27,747 nt of DNA from an uncultured Bacteroidales bacterium (GCA_937901225.1 CALCGX010000027.1:1-27747), one strand, 5' to 3'. Counted from the first letter of the stretch, positions 1 through 8,586 are shown. Numbers and translations are program-made. Notes: generated from the sequence alone by a model not told the origin.

Positions 1-426
1 GACCTGATCGAAAGCAAGACCACAGCTGATATCAAGGGCTATGAGAACGCTATCCGTGAGCGTATCGCGCCATTCAAAGATTTCCCTATCATCTTCACGT
101 CAGCATTGACTAAACAACGTATTTTCAAGGTGATGGAAACTGCTTTGCATGTGTATGAGAACAAGCAACGCAAAGTGGCTACCGCGCAACTCAACGAACG
201 CTTCTTGCCATTGATAGAGAACTACCCACCACCAGCAACCAAGGGTAAGTATATCAAAATCAAATATTGTACACAATTGCCTAACACACAGATACCTACA
301 TTTGTGTTCTTCGCCAACTTGCCACAATACGTGAAGGAGCCTTATCGCCGCTTCTTGGAGAACAAACTGCGTGAATGGTGGGATTTTAATGGTAGCCCAG
401 TGCAAATCTTTATCCGCGCTAAGTAA
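1..426 (+). CDS. der: GTPase Der (EngA), C-terminal part, 5' truncated by window edge
   Basis: Der is a tandem-GTPase protein needed for 50S ribosome assembly. The frame is open from base 1 and stops at 424-426, giving the last ~141 residues. It starts in the late part of the second GTPase domain (IIFTSALTKQRIFKV matches the G5-type SA motif followed by the linker) and runs into the C-terminal KH-like domain, seen in LIENYPPPATKGKYIKIKYC and in FVFFANLPQYVKEPYRRFLEN. These segments are typical of Der, and the C-terminus (SPVQIFIRAK) is complete, matching the usual end of the family. A weak terminator follows. Both GTP-binding P-loops lie outside the window. I am confident of the family; the start cannot be placed here. 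Confidence 0.95.
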   Translation, partial: DLIESKTTADIKGYENAIRERIAPFKDFPIIFTSALTKQRIFKVMETALHVYENKQRKVATAQLNERFLPLIENYPPPATKGKYIKIKYCTQLPNTQIPTFVFFANLPQYVKEPYRRFLENKLREWWDFNGSPVQIFIRAK

Positions 427-475
427 CGGAAAAAGATACCCATTATTAAGAATGCGAGAAAAAATTGCGCTAACG

Positions 476-498
476 CTTGCGCGCGTGCGAGATTTTTT
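476..498 (+). terminator. Weak intrinsic terminator after der
   Basis: A 5-bp stem (CTTGC at 476-480 with GCGAG at 487-491, one T-G wobble) is followed by six T at 493-498. The stem is short, so the call is tentative. It overlaps the -33 element and spacer of the promoter for the next gene. Confidence 0.45.
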
Positions 499-507
499 GT
501 AACTTTG
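477..507 (+). promoter_or_regulatory. Bacteroidota-type promoter for the FAH-like/porU operon
   Basis: TTG at 477-479 (-33), a 20-base spacer, and TAACTTTG at 500-507 (-7) match the Bacteroidota sigma-70 consensus. Transcription should start around 510-514, only a few bases before the ATG at 516, so the mRNA would be nearly leaderless. Confidence 0.7.
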
Positions 508-515
508 CAGGCAAA

Positions 516-1016
516 ATGAAGATTATCTGCTTTAGCGAAATAGATGGAGAAGTGAAGATGGTATTGAAAGGCGATTCATCGCTGTTGGTGAATCGCAAAC
601 CATTTTTCATCCCCGATTGGAGTGAAGATATACGCATGACCCCCTGTGTGGTATTGCGTGTAAGCCGTATGGGCAAGCATATTGGGACACGTTTTGCGCA
701 TCGATACTACGATGCCGTGGCAATGGGATTGAATCTATATGCAGCAGATTATCTAAAAAAAGGCGACTGGACACGCGCTTTTGGCTTTGATGGCTCATTA
801 CCATTAGGCAGCTGGCTTGAGGTTGAAGATAATCCATACGGCGATTTGGTAGTAGATATAGACACTGCCATCGCAGAAGTAAGCAAGATCATGACAATAC
901 GTCAAGGCGATATGATCGTGATTGACCGCAAAGTAGCTGCTCGCCGACTGGAAAAAGAAGAAGTAATCTGCGTAGAGCAAAACGATGAGGAAATATTATA
1001 CTGCAAAATCAAATAA
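516..1016 (+). CDS. Degenerate fumarylacetoacetate hydrolase-family protein upstream of porU
   Basis: 166 residues from the ATG at 516. An upstream in-frame ATG at 477 lies within the promoter and would be upstream of the transcription start, so it is rejected. The protein aligns by eye with the FAH-fold proteins of Bacteroidales: DSSLL..KPFFIPDWSEDI, then VGKHI-like RMGKHIGTRFAHRYYDAV. Active members have HYExE, a DFTARD-type segment and YTGTPxGV; here these read RMTPCVV, LNLYAAD and IVIDRKVA, so the acidic metal ligands appear lost. The N-terminal GxNY..H region is also missing, and the protein is shorter than the ~200 residues usual for the family. From memory, PG0025 of P. gingivalis is an FAH-family gene at the same position before porU. 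It is probably a non-catalytic relative of unknown role, co-transcribed with porU (stop one base before the porU ATG). Confidence 0.7.
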   Translation: MKIICFSEIDGEVKMVLKGDSSLLVNRKPFFIPDWSEDIRMTPCVVLRVSRMGKHIGTRFAHRYYDAVAMGLNLYAADYLKKGDWTRAFGFDGSLPLGSWLEVEDNPYGDLVVDIDTAIAEVSKIMTIRQGDMIVIDRKVAARRLEKEEVICVEQNDEEILYCKIK

Positions 1017-1017
1017 T

Positions 1018-4000
1018 ATGAAACGAATAACGTGCCTATTAACTATACTGATATTCGCTTGCTCTGTTTGGGCTGGTATGCACACATACACAGATGTTTC
1101 TGTGCTGCGCGAAGGCAACTTCGTGAAGATTCGCGTGAGTGAGACTGGTGTCCATATTCTGACCTACGAAACACTGGAGTCATGGGGATTGAAACCAGCA
1201 CAACTCCGAATACTGGGTTATGGTGGTGGTATGTTGTCCGAAAACTTTACGCTTCACCATTGGGATGACCTGCCTTCGGTAGCATTCTACATGCACAAAG
1301 GAGCAGATGGTGTGTTCAATGCAGGTGATTATGTGCTGTTTTATGCGCAAGGTCCTATCACTTGGACTTCTGACAAACAAGGTAGATGGCGCCACACACA
1401 GCACCCTTACAGCCATTATGGGTATTACTTCTTGAGTGACAATGCAGGTGAGCAGCGTCTGATCAACATGTCTGAGGCATTTAACGGTGATATGTCTGAT
1501 GTGATTGATGTGGATTGGTACACCAATTATCAAGTGCACGAAAAAGATGAAGTGAACTTGATTGATTTGACAGGAGTAAGTGGTGGTGGACGTGAATTTT
1601 ATGGGGAAATGTTGAATGCAAACAACAAAACTCTTACTCTCAACTTTGCTTCGCCTAATGTGCGTACAGATATCAAGACACACTGCTATATCGACTTGGC
1701 AGGTATCACAAGCGAACCAACAACACTTACCGTCAATCTTGCAGGACAAAAAGTAAATTGCATAATACCTGCAATCAATGTTTCGGATTATTATACCAAG
1801 GCAGAACAAGATTCTGTATGGATAGAGACCAATGCACAAAACAATTCCACCCAAACAGTACAATTGTCTTTCAGTGGTCGAGCTGCTGGTGCAAAAGCAT
1901 ATTTGAATTACGTAGAAATCAACATACCTTGCAAGTTGACTATGCAAGATAACGCGCTATCCATTAGCAACACTACCCTACTCGGGACATCGAAGGGTAT
2001 ACGTTTTCATATGACCAATGCAAACAATCAAACCCAGATTTGGCGCGTAACGGATGGTGTTAATATCGAACAAATACCAACCGCTGTAGATAATAATACA
2101 CTATCTTGGGTGGGAAGTAACACAACGGCGGAGAAGTATGTAGCCGTCAATGTGGCAAATGCCAACAATTGGAAGATACCAACGCTCATCGGCAAAGTCG
2201 AAAATCAAAACTTGCATGCGTTGTCAAATATTGATTATGTAATCATCTGTCCGAAAGATTTTGTAGAGCCAGCTATACGTTTAGCTCAAAAGCACGAGGA
2301 GATTGATCAATTGACATGGGCAGTAGTAACTGACGAACAAGTATATAATGAATTTTCTTCGGGAACACCTGACGTAACTGCGTATCGATGGTTGATGAAA
2401 ATGCTTTATGACAAAGCCAAAGGTGTGGTTACAGCCCAACCAAAAAGTTTGCTATTACTCGGAGATGGAACCTTTGATAATAGAAAAATCTTAGTTCGTT
2501 CTGGTGAAAACAAATTGTTAACATTCCAAGCTAAGAACTCTACCATAGAGACGCAAGCATATGGTACAGACGATTACTGCGGATTTTTGTTGGATAATGC
2601 AGGAATAGATAATAACGGTATCTTCAACGACACTCGTGCCCAAATGAACATCGGTGTAGGTCGTCTGCCGGCAAAGACATTGGACGAAGCCAACCAAGTG
2701 GTAGATAAGATTTGCACCTACATGGACAATCAAGTATTAGGTAAGTGGAAAACCCAAATATGTTTCTTTGCTGATGATGGAGATCATGGTTTGCACGTAC
2801 AGACAGCTGAATCGGGTGCCGAAAAAATGCGATTAGAAAACCTTGACTTTGTTGTCAATAAAATTTATCTTGATGCATACACCCAGGAAGTAAGTGCCGC
2901 AGGCGAAAGCTATCCATTGGCAAAAAATCAATTTGATAATTTGCTTAACAAAGGCATGCTTTTCATGAACTATTCGGGGCATGGAGGATACAACAATATT
3001 ACCAACGAGTTGTTTATGACCATGAAGGATATTCAAAACATGAAGAATATCAATCAAGGATTTTGGTTCTTGGCTACATGTAGTTTCTCTCACTTTGATG
3101 CAGGTATCACTTCTGCAGGTGAAGAAGCAGTATTGAATCCTAATGGCGGTGCCATTGGTACACTATCTGCATGCCGCACTGTATATGCAACGCAGAACAC
3201 AATCTTCAATCGTAATCTATGCGACACATTATTCGGGCATAAGGATGCATTCAACTATCATATGACGTTAGGCGAAGCAACCCGCGTCGCGAAGAATATG
3301 ACTGGTCGCGATGCCAACAAAATGGCATACATACTATTGGCTGACCCTGCTTTGCGTTTGAAGTATCCTACGGATTATCAAGTCAAGACCATTACTGATA
3401 TTGATACCCTCCATGCGCTCAGTGTACAAACAATCAAAGGATATATTGAAACACCAAATCATGATACCGCCACATGGTTTAATGGTCTTGTAGATATCAC
3501 TATCTATGATAAAATACAAGAAATCACTACCCGTGATAACGATGAAACAAATGAGTCGCTTAAAGTAAAAATAACTTACAACGACTATCCTAATACGTTA
3601 TTCTCTGGTCAAACAACCGTTGTTGATGGTTTGTTCGAATTTACGTTTATGGTACCTAAAGATATTCGCTACAATTACGGCAATGGTCGTATCACTTACT
3701 ATGCTTACGACACAGAGGCAAGAGAAGAAGGTATTGGACACTTCGAAGACTTCGTCATTGGCGGTAGTAGCAGTGTTGAAATTCAAGATACCATCGGCCC
3801 TGATATCCACATGTACATCAACTCGCCCGAGTTCCAAGACGGAGGTACCACCTACGAATTCCCACATTTCTTTGCCAACATCTACGACGAGAATGGTATC
3901 AACACTGTAGGTACTGGTATTGGTCATGACCTATTGATGATTGTGGACGGAAATCCTAAACATACCTATGTATTGAATGACTATTTTATCGCTAGCAACA

Positions 4001-4428
4001 ATAGTTACCAACAAGGTCAAGTCAGCTACAAGATGCCAGAAATGGAAGAAGGAGCACACACATTAACTTTCCGCGCATGGGATTTGCTCAACAACAGTTC
4101 TACTGCTATGCTCAACTTCCAAGTAGTGAAAGGCCAAGATCCTCAAATTCACAAGGTCATCACCTACCCTAACCCAGTTACGCCATCAGACGATTTGATT
4201 TTCCATATTGACCATGACCAACCAGATGAGATCATCGAAACTACCATCAATCTATATGACCTCAGTGGACGTATGATTCATACCCACGCCCAACGAGGCG
4301 TAGATGGAATCAGATGGAATATCAGCGAGTTGGGCATTAACTCTGGCATATATGTATATCAAGTAAATATAAAAACTACCACTTCCAACTACGTGTCGAA
4401 AGCGGGTAAAATCATTGTATCGAAATAA
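1018..4428 (+). CDS. porU: Type IX secretion system sortase PorU (C25-family cysteine peptidase)
   Basis: PorU is the surface sortase that removes the C-terminal sorting domain of type IX cargo and attaches the protein to anionic lipopolysaccharide. 1136 residues from ATG 1018; an upstream in-frame ATG at 985 lies inside the previous gene and would put 11 charged residues before the signal peptide MKRITCLLTILIFACSVWA, so it is rejected. A long N-terminal beta region is followed by the gingipain-like domain. The catalytic pair is visible: His655 in NYSGHGGY and Cys688 in FLATCSFSHF. The C-terminal ~85 residues (TYPNPVTPSDD... to the end) form a type A sorting-domain-like region with YDLSGR and SGIYVYQV. 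It sits one base after the FAH-like gene and 85 bases before porV, its partner. Length is close to P. gingivalis PorU. Confidence 0.95.
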   Translation: MKRITCLLTILIFACSVWAGMHTYTDVSVLREGNFVKIRVSETGVHILTYETLESWGLKPAQLRILGYGGGMLSENFTLHHWDDLPSVAFYMHKGADGVFNAGDYVLFYAQGPITWTSDKQGRWRHTQHPYSHYGYYFLSDNAGEQRLINMSEAFNGDMSDVIDVDWYTNYQVHEKDEVNLIDLTGVSGGGREFYGEMLNANNKTLTLNFASPNVRTDIKTHCYIDLAGITSEPTTLTVNLAGQKVNCIIPAINVSDYYTKAEQDSVWIETNAQNNSTQTVQLSFSGRAAGAKAYLNYVEINIPCKLTMQDNALSISNTTLLGTSKGIRFHMTNANNQTQIWRVTDGVNIEQIPTAVDNNTLSWVGSNTTAEKYVAVNVANANNWKIPTLIGKVENQNLHALSNIDYVIICPKDFVEPAIRLAQKHEEIDQLTWAVVTDEQVYNEFSSGTPDVTAYRWLMKMLYDKAKGVVTAQPKSLLLLGDGTFDNRKILVRSGENKLLTFQAKNSTIETQAYGTDDYCGFLLDNAGIDNNGIFNDTRAQMNIGVGRLPAKTLDEANQVVDKICTYMDNQVLGKWKTQICFFADDGDHGLHVQTAESGAEKMRLENLDFVVNKIYLDAYTQEVSAAGESYPLAKNQFDNLLNKGMLFMNYSGHGGYNNITNELFMTMKDIQNMKNINQGFWFLATCSFSHFDAGITSAGEEAVLNPNGGAIGTLSACRTVYATQNTIFNRNLCDTLFGHKDAFNYHMTLGEATRVAKNMTGRDANKMAYILLADPALRLKYPTDYQVKTITDIDTLHALSVQTIKGYIETPNHDTATWFNGLVDITIYDKIQEITTRDNDETNESLKVKITYNDYPNTLFSGQTTVVDGLFEFTFMVPKDIRYNYGNGRITYYAYDTEAREEGIGHFEDFVIGGSSSVEIQDTIGPDIHMYINSPEFQDGGTTYEFPHFFANIYDENGINTVGTGIGHDLLMIVDGNPKHTYVLNDYFIASNNSYQQGQVSYKMPEMEEGAHTLTFRAWDLLNNSSTAMLNFQVVKGQDPQIHKVITYPNPVTPSDDLIFHIDHDQPDEIIETTINLYDLSGRMIHTHAQRGVDGIRWNISELGINSGIYVYQVNIKTTTSNYVSKAGKIIVSK

Positions 4429-4513
4429 TTGCCTATGAAACAAATCTAAATAAGCGTACAAAAAAGATTCAACTATTCTGTAAATTAACAATAATAAATA
4501 AACAATTACAACA

Positions 4514-5713
4514 ATGAAAAAAACATTTTTTTCAATTCTCACATTTTCTATCTTATCGTTGCCTATTTTGGCAACCAATCCTGTAATCACCGCTATGCCA
4601 TCGCTTAGCATCGCACCTGACGGACGCGCTGCTGGTATGGGTGATGTAGGTGTAGCCACCAATGCTGACCTCAACTCACAGCACTGGAACCCTGCTAAAT
4701 ATGCATTCATGGACAGCAAGGGTGGTATAACCGCCAACTATACTCCATGGTTAACCAAACTCGTTAGTGATATCGATTTGGCATATATTGCAGGTTACTA
4801 CAACATGGGCGATATGGCAGGTACTATCTCAGGGAGTTTTACCTATTTCTCAATGGGTGCAGTACAATTGGTTGATTATTCTGGTACAGCATTCCAAGAG
4901 GCACATCCTAACGAGTGGGCGATTGATGTAGCTTACTCACGCAAGTTACATGAATATGTAAGTATGGCTGTAGCTTTGCGCTTTTTGTATAGCGACCTCA
5001 ACAATGGCGTCAATGCTTCAGTGAGTGGTGCGTCACAAGAAATGCACCCAGCATGGACTATGGCTGCTGACGTGTCTCTCTACTACAAACAACCTATCTC
5101 TTTGCCTATGGGTGAGAGCTATTTCGGATTAGGTTTCAACCTCAGCAACCTTGGTGGTAAGATGACCTATGATGACTATGTTTCTAACTTCATCCCTGCC
5201 AATATGCGCTTGGGTGTAAGCTACGAAGTGCCATTCGACAACTACAACCGCCTCATGGCTACTGTAGAGTGCAACAAGATGTTGGTACCAACCTACTATT
5301 CCAACAAAGCTACAGATCAAACCACACATCGCTACTCACAAGAAGAGTATTCTGCCATAAGTTCTACCGCAGGTTGGTTCCAGTCATTTGCTGATGCACC
5401 AGGTTATATTGCAGAAAATGGCAAACAAGTATCTTCTTCACTCGAGGAGTTCCAAGAGGTACAATGGGGTGTAGGTCTTGAGTATAGCTACAATCGCCAA
5501 TTCTTTGGTCGTGTAGGTTATAGCCACGAGAACTTCTACAAAGGCAATCGCCGCTACGTTACTCTTGGTGCTGGTTTCCACTTGAGCATTTTCTCTTTGG
5601 ACTTTGCTTACTGCATCGCTACTGCACCATCCAACCCACTTGATCAAACCATGCGTTTCACCCTTGGCTTTGACCTCGCTGGTATCAAAGACCTTGTGAA
5701 TAACAGAAAGTAA
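4514..5713 (+). CDS. porV: Type IX secretion outer-membrane protein PorV (LptO)
   Basis: 399 residues. PorV is a FadL-like outer-membrane beta barrel that carries type IX cargo from the translocon to PorU. Signal peptide at residues 1-20 (MKKTFFSILTFSILSLPILA), then the family's N-terminal segment SIAPDGRAAGMGDVGVATNA and HWNPAKYAF, which is diagnostic for PorV/PorQ-type proteins. The rest is amphipathic beta strand, ending in a conserved barrel-type C-terminal region (RFTLGFDLAGIKDLV). The gene directly follows porU, as in P. gingivalis (PG0026-PG0027, from memory). The 85-base gap before it is AT-rich and has no clear TAnnTTTG box, so it is probably read from the upstream promoter. Confidence 0.95.
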   Translation: MKKTFFSILTFSILSLPILATNPVITAMPSLSIAPDGRAAGMGDVGVATNADLNSQHWNPAKYAFMDSKGGITANYTPWLTKLVSDIDLAYIAGYYNMGDMAGTISGSFTYFSMGAVQLVDYSGTAFQEAHPNEWAIDVAYSRKLHEYVSMAVALRFLYSDLNNGVNASVSGASQEMHPAWTMAADVSLYYKQPISLPMGESYFGLGFNLSNLGGKMTYDDYVSNFIPANMRLGVSYEVPFDNYNRLMATVECNKMLVPTYYSNKATDQTTHRYSQEEYSAISSTAGWFQSFADAPGYIAENGKQVSSSLEEFQEVQWGVGLEYSYNRQFFGRVGYSHENFYKGNRRYVTLGAGFHLSIFSLDFAYCIATAPSNPLDQTMRFTLGFDLAGIKDLVNNRK

Positions 5714-5721
5714 TATTAATT

Positions 5722-5738
5722 TCCTCCCTAGGGGAGGA
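5722..5738 (+). repeat. Short perfect-arm inverted repeat before ispF
   Basis: TCCTCCC and GGGGAGGA flank a TA centre, 12 bases before the ispF ATG. The right arm, GGGGAGGA, resembles a ribosome-binding site but lies a little far from the start; sequestering it in the hairpin could affect ispF translation. Inference only. Confidence 0.5.
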
Positions 5739-5749
5739 TAGGAGAGTTT

Positions 5750-6229
5750 ATGCGAATCGGTTTTGGATATGATGTACACGCTTTTGCCCCCAACCGCGAA
5801 TTGTGGTTGGGCGGCATTCGTGTGCCATCAGAGCAAGGACTACTCGGACATTCCGATGCAGACGTGCTGATTCACGCGCTATGCGATGCCTTGCTCGGCG
5901 CTGCAGCTATGCGCGATATTGGCTATCATTTCCCACCTGTCAAAGGTAATGAGTACGAGAATATCGACTCTAAGATTCTGCTCCGCAAAGTAATGGCAAT
6001 GCTCCGCGAAGCGGGATATGAGTTGGGCAACTGTGATTGCACCATCTGTGCAGAAGCACCGAAACTCAATCCGCACATCCCTGCCATGACCGCTTGTCTA
6101 GCAAAGGTAATGGGTGTAGAGGAGAATCAAATTAGTATTAAAGCTACCACCACCGAGCAACTCGGTTTCGTCGGACGCAAAGAGGGCATCGCAGCTCAAG
6201 CAGTTGTACTCATAAACACTAAACAGTAG
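5750..6229 (+). CDS. ispF: 2-C-methyl-D-erythritol 2,4-cyclodiphosphate synthase
   Basis: 159 residues, the usual length. IspF makes the cyclic diphosphate intermediate of the non-mevalonate isoprenoid pathway. Metal ligands Asp8 and His10 (GYDVHAF) and His42 (DADVLIHAL) are present, with His34 in GLLGHSDAD. The CDP/cyclisation loop TTTEQLGFVGRKEG is intact near the C-terminus. One change from consensus is RDIGYHFP, where GDIG is more usual. It follows porV by 36 bases; the same order (porV then ispF) is remembered for P. gingivalis. Start chosen at the only ATG that gives the full MRIGFGYDVH N-terminus. Confidence 0.97.
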   Translation: MRIGFGYDVHAFAPNRELWLGGIRVPSEQGLLGHSDADVLIHALCDALLGAAAMRDIGYHFPPVKGNEYENIDSKILLRKVMAMLREAGYELGNCDCTICAEAPKLNPHIPAMTACLAKVMGVEENQISIKATTTEQLGFVGRKEGIAAQAVVLINTKQ

Positions 6230-6247
6230 CGCAGCGTTCACTAAACA

Positions 6248-6577
6248 ATGAAAAAAATACTTACATTATTCATCGTATTGTTTGTGAGCGTACTCGTTTC
6301 TGAACTCCTGAACAGCAATGCAGTTGCGTCTGAACTTCAGAATGATTACGAGGTCACTTCTGTGCGCGATACACTGCTGACAAACGATAGTATCTTAGTT
6401 ATTCACACCGTCTGTGCTCCTATCTGCTCCTCGCACGTGCGCGTATATAATAAGGAGTGGCAATATCTTGGTGCGCTGAAAGCACCATTCAAATCTGCTT
6501 TTCCAGAGGCATATATAGAAAATAACAAACTCCTTTGGCGCGACAACGATACTTTTGATTATACGCCCTGCCGCTAA
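6248..6577 (+). CDS. Small secreted protein, possibly shortened DUF3256 relative
   Basis: 109 residues with a signal peptide at about 1-28 (MKKILTLFIVLFVSVLVSEL...). The mature part has RDTLLTNDSILVIHTVCAPICSSHVRVYNKEWQYL, which resembles the segment of Bacteroidota DUF3256 proteins in which a short beta unit ends in a CAP..S..R.Y...W pattern. DUF3256 proteins are about twice as long, so this would be a shortened or distant relative. Two cysteines (CAPIC) and a near-terminal Cys could form a disulfide after export. It lies 18 bases after ispF and shares its operon. No function is known to me. Confidence 0.65.
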   Translation: MKKILTLFIVLFVSVLVSELLNSNAVASELQNDYEVTSVRDTLLTNDSILVIHTVCAPICSSHVRVYNKEWQYLGALKAPFKSAFPEAYIENNKLLWRDNDTFDYTPCR

Positions 6578-6597
6578 ATAGTCCAATGCAATCTCGT

Positions 6598-6630
6598 TAC
6601 CACTTCGATACCACCTCTATACCACTTCAA
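6598..6630. repeat. 11-bp-period tandem repeat, three imperfect copies
   Basis: Three adjacent 11-bp units: taccacttcga (6598-6608), taccacctcta (6609-6619), taccacttcaa (6620-6630). They lie in the gap before aroK, and no other function is seen there. The unit shares CCACTTCG, across its tandem junction, with the repeat at 17178-17199. Confidence 0.8.
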
Positions 6631-6680
6631 TAGCATCCAATACTTTCCCGCTAACATACCACTAATTTCCAACATATCCC

Positions 6681-7253
6681 TTGAAACCGCTCAAACTCAT
6701 AAAACCATTAAAACTCCCTATCTATCTAATTGGGTATATGGCAGCAGGCAAGACTACTGTTGGTCGTTTGTTGGCAGAGCATTTAGGTTGGCATTTTGTG
6801 GATCTGGACGAAGCTTTTGCCGAAATTCATAGTCAAACGCCTGCGGAGTTTATCCGCGAACATGGTATTGAGGAGTTTCGCCGCAAAGAGAAATATGTGG
6901 TAGAAGACCTTGCCGAACTGCCCATCGAAAAAGTCATTTATGCTACAGGAGGCGGCTACCCTTGCTGGGAAGACAATATGGAATGTCTAGCAGAACTGGG
7001 CACAAGTATCTACCTCAAATGGCAACCCAAGCATTTGGCTCAGCGCCTGATGCTCACCGACTTAAGCACTCGCCCTGTCTTGCAAGGGCACACCGAAGAA
7101 GAACTATTGCAGTTCATCACCCCTCAACTCCAAGCCCGCGAGCCATTCTATATGCAAGCGGACTACATAGTTGAAGCACCTATTAAAGACATCGCCGCAG
7201 AAGATGATAAGCATATCGCAGATATGCTCTACCAATTAATAGTGAGTAACTAA
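6681..7253 (+). CDS. aroK: Shikimate kinase
   Basis: 190 residues. It phosphorylates shikimate in the aromatic amino-acid pathway; aroE, the preceding step, is at the far end of the window. The P-loop is GYMAAGKTTVGR; the usual form is GYMGSGKTT or GYMGAGKTT, so the first P-loop glycine is alanine here. Shikimate-binding segments FVDLDE, EFIREHGIEEFRRKE and ATGGGYPC are present, as is RPVLQG in the lid region. No ATG precedes the P-loop in this frame; the start is taken as TTG at 6681, which gives 15 residues before the fold. Those residues repeat themselves (KPLKL-I-KPLKL), from a ~17-bp direct repeat in the DNA. No clear ribosome-binding site is visible. Confidence 0.9.
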   Translation: MKPLKLIKPLKLPIYLIGYMAAGKTTVGRLLAEHLGWHFVDLDEAFAEIHSQTPAEFIREHGIEEFRRKEKYVVEDLAELPIEKVIYATGGGYPCWEDNMECLAELGTSIYLKWQPKHLAQRLMLTDLSTRPVLQGHTEEELLQFITPQLQAREPFYMQADYIVEAPIKDIAAEDDKHIADMLYQLIVSN

Positions 7254-7257
7254 TACA

Positions 7258-7305
7258 ACGCGCGATAAGCGCATCTAACATACTAACGTCGCTGAGCGAC
7301 ATACT
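7258..7305. repeat. Two small GC hairpins between aroK and sufE
   Basis: GCGC-gataa-GCGC and GTCGC-tga-GCGAC lie in succession in the gap before sufE. They resemble the hairpin run at 19383-19495 in size and in the TAAC/CATA flanks. Confidence 0.55.
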
Positions 7306-7316
7306 ACGCGAACACA

Positions 7317-7736
7317 ATGAATATCAACGACATACAAGACGAAATAATTGAGGAGTTTAGCAGTTTTGATGACTGGATGGACAGATATAGTCTGCTCATT
7401 GACTACGGAAATGGCTTAGAGCCCTTCCCAGAAGCCGATAAAAATGATAAAAACTTGATTGATGGTTGTCAATCAAAGGTGTGGTTTACTGCCGAAATGA
7501 AAGATGGTAAAGTCCACTATCATGGTGATTCGGATGCCATATTGGTGAAAGGTATTGTAGCTTTGCTTATTCGCGTATTGAGCAATCATACTCCACAAGA
7601 GATTGTAGATAGTGAACTCTATTTTATTGATGAGATTAACCTCCGCGAGCACCTATCCCCTACCCGCAGCAACGGACTCAACGCTATGCTCAAGCAAATG
7701 CGACTATTTGCACTAACCTATCAAGCACAAAATTAA
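7317..7736 (+). CDS. sufE: SufE-family sulfur acceptor protein
   Basis: 139 residues, the normal length. SufE accepts persulfide sulfur from the cysteine desulfurase SufS during Fe-S cluster assembly. The acceptor cysteine is Cys51 in LIDGCQSKVWF, the hallmark motif. N-terminal EEFSSFDDWMDRYSLLIDYG and the central VKGIVALLIRVLSNHTPQEI are also typical. The rest of the suf operon is not in this window, so this is an isolated sufE. It is separated from the next gene by 2 bases, so the two are probably co-translated. Confidence 0.93.
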   Translation: MNINDIQDEIIEEFSSFDDWMDRYSLLIDYGNGLEPFPEADKNDKNLIDGCQSKVWFTAEMKDGKVHYHGDSDAILVKGIVALLIRVLSNHTPQEIVDSELYFIDEINLREHLSPTRSNGLNAMLKQMRLFALTYQAQN

Positions 7737-7738
7737 AG

Positions 7739-8545
7739 ATGAAATTGAGAACGAACATACTTATTTTGATGGCATTTGTTCCATCCTTAATCTTTGCACA
7801 AGCACCTATTACAGAGAAAGATACCACGATTGTAACTCCTGAAGCGCATTTCTTTGCTACTTTTGTTAAATCGTTCAAATATGGACTATCACTCACCCTT
7901 GAGGAAGAGATTCGCTCTGCACCTACCCACCGTGCGCATACTACCATAGCACTCGGTTACACACCTATACCATATCTTAACATTTACGCTGGATATACAT
8001 TGAAGTTGTATGGCAATCAAGGTTGGACAGATCCTAATAAATACCTACAACATCGTGCTAACATACTCATCACTGGTCAAATTAAGTTAGGACAATGGAA
8101 CCTCTCTTTGCGCGAAGGTGTCATGCTGGATGGTCGTACAGGTCAAGTGGATAAACGCGTTAAGAATCAAGTAGATTTCACACTTCGTAGCCGTTTGCAA
8201 GCAGTATATGCTATTCCAGAAACCCCACTTAGCATTGTTGGTAAGTTTGAGATTCTTAATACTTTGAATGCAATTGATCAGGTTTGGTGCCCTCTAGTTG
8301 AAGGTAGTCTTGAAAATATAATGGGATATAATGTTGATCTTGGAGGACAGTATATTAGTGAATTGCGTCCTGAAGCAGGTGTGCAATGGAAAATTAATAA
8401 ACATAATTCTTTAACCCTTACCTACCGGTACAACTACCTTTACGATCGCGGTATTAGCATTGATGACATTACAGAAAATATCACGATAACAAATAAATAT
8501 ACTACCAAACACCTAATACTACTTGCATATAAATTTGGTTGGTAA
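7739..8545 (+). CDS. DUF2490 family outer-membrane beta-barrel protein
   Basis: 268 residues with a signal peptide at about 1-20 (ending SLIFAQ). The mature chain alternates hydrophobic and polar residues in beta strands with turns, and has the family pattern FATFVKSFKYGLSLTLEEEIRS...RAHTTIALGYTPIPYLNIYAGYTL. It ends YKFGW, an aromatic C-terminus typical of barrels assembled by BAM. DUF2490 proteins are common in Bacteroidota and uncharacterised as far as I know. The ATG is 2 bases after the sufE stop. Confidence 0.85.
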   Translation: MKLRTNILILMAFVPSLIFAQAPITEKDTTIVTPEAHFFATFVKSFKYGLSLTLEEEIRSAPTHRAHTTIALGYTPIPYLNIYAGYTLKLYGNQGWTDPNKYLQHRANILITGQIKLGQWNLSLREGVMLDGRTGQVDKRVKNQVDFTLRSRLQAVYAIPETPLSIVGKFEILNTLNAIDQVWCPLVEGSLENIMGYNVDLGGQYISELRPEAGVQWKINKHNSLTLTYRYNYLYDRGISIDDITENITITNKYTTKHLILLAYKFGW

Positions 8546-8586
8546 GAATACGTGTATAAATACTCGGTCTTTATAAAGGGCAGTAA

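Noticed and set aside
1180..1947. - strand open frame of 255 codons
   Set aside because: Antisense to porU; Cys/Ile-rich shadow without signal peptide or domain.
4429..4513. Separate promoter for porV
   Set aside because: The 85-base gap is AT-rich but has no TAnnTTTG box; porV is more likely read with porU.
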